Below are positions 23,330 to 24,817 of a DNA stretch of 24,817 nt, piece after piece; positions within the stretch are counted from its first letter, which is position 1, and the number at the start of each line of letters is the position of its first letter. The notes below the pieces were generated by a model, which ran no database searches, was not told the origin of the DNA, and was given only the letters and a program-made list of their open reading frames with translations. Both the position numbers and the translations under genes were made by a program. The stretch spans positions 1 through 24,817 of the forward strand of contig CAKQTE010000110.1 in the NCBI GenBank assembly GCA_934276485.1, given 5' to 3'. The stretch comes from an uncultured Spirochaetales bacterium. GTDB lineage: Bacteria > Spirochaetota > Spirochaetia > Sphaerochaetales > Sphaerochaetaceae.

Positions 23330-23353
23330 CAGCCTAGCGAAAATGTTAGGTTG
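23330..23353 (+). terminator. Weak hairpin terminator candidate after the cupin gene
   Basis: CAGCCTAGC pairs with GTTAGGTTG (nine pairs including two G-U) around a 6-base loop, 14 bases past the cupin stop. The following sequence is only moderately T-rich. Nothing else was recognised in 23354-23569 beyond the third TTGCAACT copy. Confidence 0.35.
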
Positions 23354-23569
23354 TAACTATTTATTTGAATATTATCAAGTCTTTTAAATGATTTTCTAAG
23401 TATAGGATGAAGCAAAAACATTACCTTGATAGAAATAAAGTTAAGGATGTATAATTTTGCGCATGATATTGCAACTGAAATCAAATGTTTATTACACCAA
23501 TTCTTTTGCAAATCTATTTAACAGCTATGATAATTATTGGCACCTCATCTCTCTGATAAGGAAATTAAC

Positions 23570-24559
23570 ATGACTATATACGAAATTGCTGAAAAAGCAG
23601 GAGTATCAGCATCAACAGTATCAAGAGTACTAAATAACTACCCTTATGTACAAAAGGAAACAAGAGCAAAAGTTCTGAAAGTTCTCTCAGAAAATAACTT
23701 TGTTCCAAACGATACAGCAAGAAATCTAGTTACCAGTACAACTAACATGATTGGAATTCTTATTTCCGATATACGAACTACTCAGCATACAGATGGCGTA
23801 TATTATATCGAACAAGAATTTTCCAAAAATGGTTATTCATGCTTAATCTATAATACAGGAGCAGAATTAGAAAATCAGAAAAAATATATCCAACTATTAA
23901 GCCAACGTAAAGTTGATGCTGTAGTTTTAATGGGTTCTATCTATCAAAATAGTACTGTGCAAGATGCAATAATGACATATATGCCTCATACTCCAGTCGC
24001 AATTTGTAATGGATACCTTGATGGTCCAAACATATATGGCGTTGTTGCCGATGAATATAATGGTGTATATGACAGTGTAAAGATTTTAGTTGATAGAGGC
24101 AGAAAGAATTTGGTATTTGCGACAAATCCTCTAACACCAAGCAATGAGAACAAAGTCAAAGGTTATAAAGCTGGAATACATGACTTCCTTCCAAATACGA
24201 ATGCTGTTGTGTGGGAAATTGGATCAGAAACAGAAGAAGTCAAAAACAACTTAAAGGAACTGTTTTCTACACATAAAGAGGTTGATGGCATAGTATTTGC
24301 TGAAGACTTCCTTGCGCTTATCGGTATAAGAGTTCTATCAGAACTAGGAGCAAAGGTACCTGAGGATATAAGCATCATAGGATTAAATAATTCTAAATTT
24401 GCAGAGATATCTATCCCCTCTTTGACAAGTATCGATAATATGCTTTTTGATGTCAGCTTAACGGTTGCAAGGAACTTAGTTGAGGTACTAAAAGGTAATC
24501 ATGTAAACCATAAGATGATGGTTTGTTCTAGAATAATTGAAAGAGATTCAACAAAATAA
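23570..24559 (+). CDS. LacI-family transcriptional regulator
   Basis: A 329-residue DNA-binding repressor type. The LacI helix-turn-helix MTIYEIAEKAGVSASTVSRVL occupies the first 21 residues and the hinge helix region NDTARNLVTSTTNMIGIL is near 54-71. A periplasmic-binding-protein-like sensor domain (about 60-329) includes VPEDISIIGLNN and the usual IPSLTSI end block. Effector unknown, probably a sugar. The start at 23570 follows AAGGA by seven bases and matches the family start exactly; an upstream in-frame ATG at 23537 adds 11 unrelated residues. No regulated transporter is seen downstream because a group II intron begins 10 bases after the stop. Confidence 0.93.
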   Translation: MTIYEIAEKAGVSASTVSRVLNNYPYVQKETRAKVLKVLSENNFVPNDTARNLVTSTTNMIGILISDIRTTQHTDGVYYIEQEFSKNGYSCLIYNTGAELENQKKYIQLLSQRKVDAVVLMGSIYQNSTVQDAIMTYMPHTPVAICNGYLDGPNIYGVVADEYNGVYDSVKILVDRGRKNLVFATNPLTPSNENKVKGYKAGIHDFLPNTNAVVWEIGSETEEVKNNLKELFSTHKEVDGIVFAEDFLALIGIRVLSELGAKVPEDISIIGLNNSKFAEISIPSLTSIDNMLFDVSLTVARNLVEVLKGNHVNHKMMVCSRIIERDSTK

Positions 24560-24568
24560 AGATCATCA

Positions 24569-24817
24569 ATCGAGTAGGAGGCAACTGATTAATTCAGTTA
24601 CCGTCCTCTCACACCACCGTACGTACCGTCTTCAGTATACGGCGGTTCCTAAATCACATGCCTACGAACATCTTGTTGTAGGTATCTAATAACCCATGTT
24701 CTTCACTGTAGTACCTAATAGCATCACTCTTTAGGTTTCTTTTTGGTATAAGACTTTTTGAGTTTCACACTAATCTGAGCTTCAGGAAGATTAAGACCAA
24801 GAGAAGAAAGAAGTAGC
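24569..24817 (-). mobile_element. 3' end of a group II intron (body runs off the right edge)
   Basis: On the minus strand, 24646-24613 is a 34-nt domain V. ACCGCCGTA and TACGGTGGT pair at the base, a CGC catalytic triad lies in the 5' arm and a GAAG-type tip closes it. It is followed by GTGAGAGG and a domain VI hairpin (GGTAACTGA with TCAGTTGCC) that has an unpaired A near its base, the expected branch point. The intron should end about 24569-24570 with the terminal AT. Insertion is antisense and ten bases downstream of the LacI-family stop. Confidence 0.82.
24724..24816 (-). CDS. C-terminal fragment of a possible intron-encoded reverse transcriptase/maturase
   Basis: An open frame of 30 codons enters from the right edge and stops 78 bases before domain V, where intron-encoded proteins end in domain IV. 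The residues include LGLNLPEAQ and KLKKSYTKKK; the spacing loosely recalls the maturase domain X region before RKGYW, but the fragment is too short to be sure and it may be a chance frame. Confidence 0.35.
   Translation of the reverse strand, partial: LLLSSLGLNLPEAQISVKLKKSYTKKKPKE

Noticed and set aside
1..24817. CRISPR arrays, tRNA or rRNA genes
   Set aside because: No regularly spaced repeats, no cloverleaf with a TTCGA/GGTTC arm and no rRNA-like sequence was seen.

Overview
The window reads as a contig from a low-to-moderate GC, probably strictly anaerobic bacterium. Evidence is an Rnf-type flavin electron-transfer operon, a FeoA-FeoB fusion for ferrous iron, and a phosphotransferase (PTS) operon with a BglG/LicT-type RNA antitermination switch. 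Strong Shine-Dalgarno sites and occasional TTG starts fit Bacillota or gut Spirochaetota (Sphaerochaeta-like lineages share many genes with Clostridia). I cannot decide between these from sequence alone.

Layout. 1-132 (minus) is probably the 5' end of a group II intron. 207-6182 (plus) is a tightly coupled four-gene cassette: an MmeI-like DNA methyltransferase whose N-terminal nuclease residues look lost, a DEAD/DEAH helicase, a GIY-YIG nuclease, and a small ribbon-helix-helix protein. A long inverted repeat overlaps its promoter. This is the best candidate in the window for an under-described defence or restriction-modification-like system. 6266-8703 (minus) holds a GMP synthase lacking its glutaminase domain and a DUF234-type ATPase with a nuclease-like C-terminus and a promoter that predicts a leaderless mRNA.

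8838-14210 (minus) is a six-gene extracytoplasmic flavin operon: double FMN-binding lipoprotein, ApbE flavin transferase, RnfC, RnfD, RnfG and an unidentified small membrane protein. rnfA, rnfB and rnfE are absent, so it is not a canonical Rnf complex. 14393-19336 (plus) is a complete sugar PTS operon: promoter, RNA antiterminator site overlapping a terminator, antiterminator protein, EIIA, EI, HPr and EIICB. It is followed by cutC. Convergent to cutC is the feoAB fusion (minus), sharing one hairpin between the two stop codons.

22482-22964 is gene-free. It precedes a small cupin gene and a LacI-family regulator (plus). At 24569-24817 (minus) lies the 3' end of a group II intron, including a recognisable 34-nt domain V. 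Both ends of the window therefore appear to fall in group II intron sequence of the same orientation, which would explain where the contig stops.
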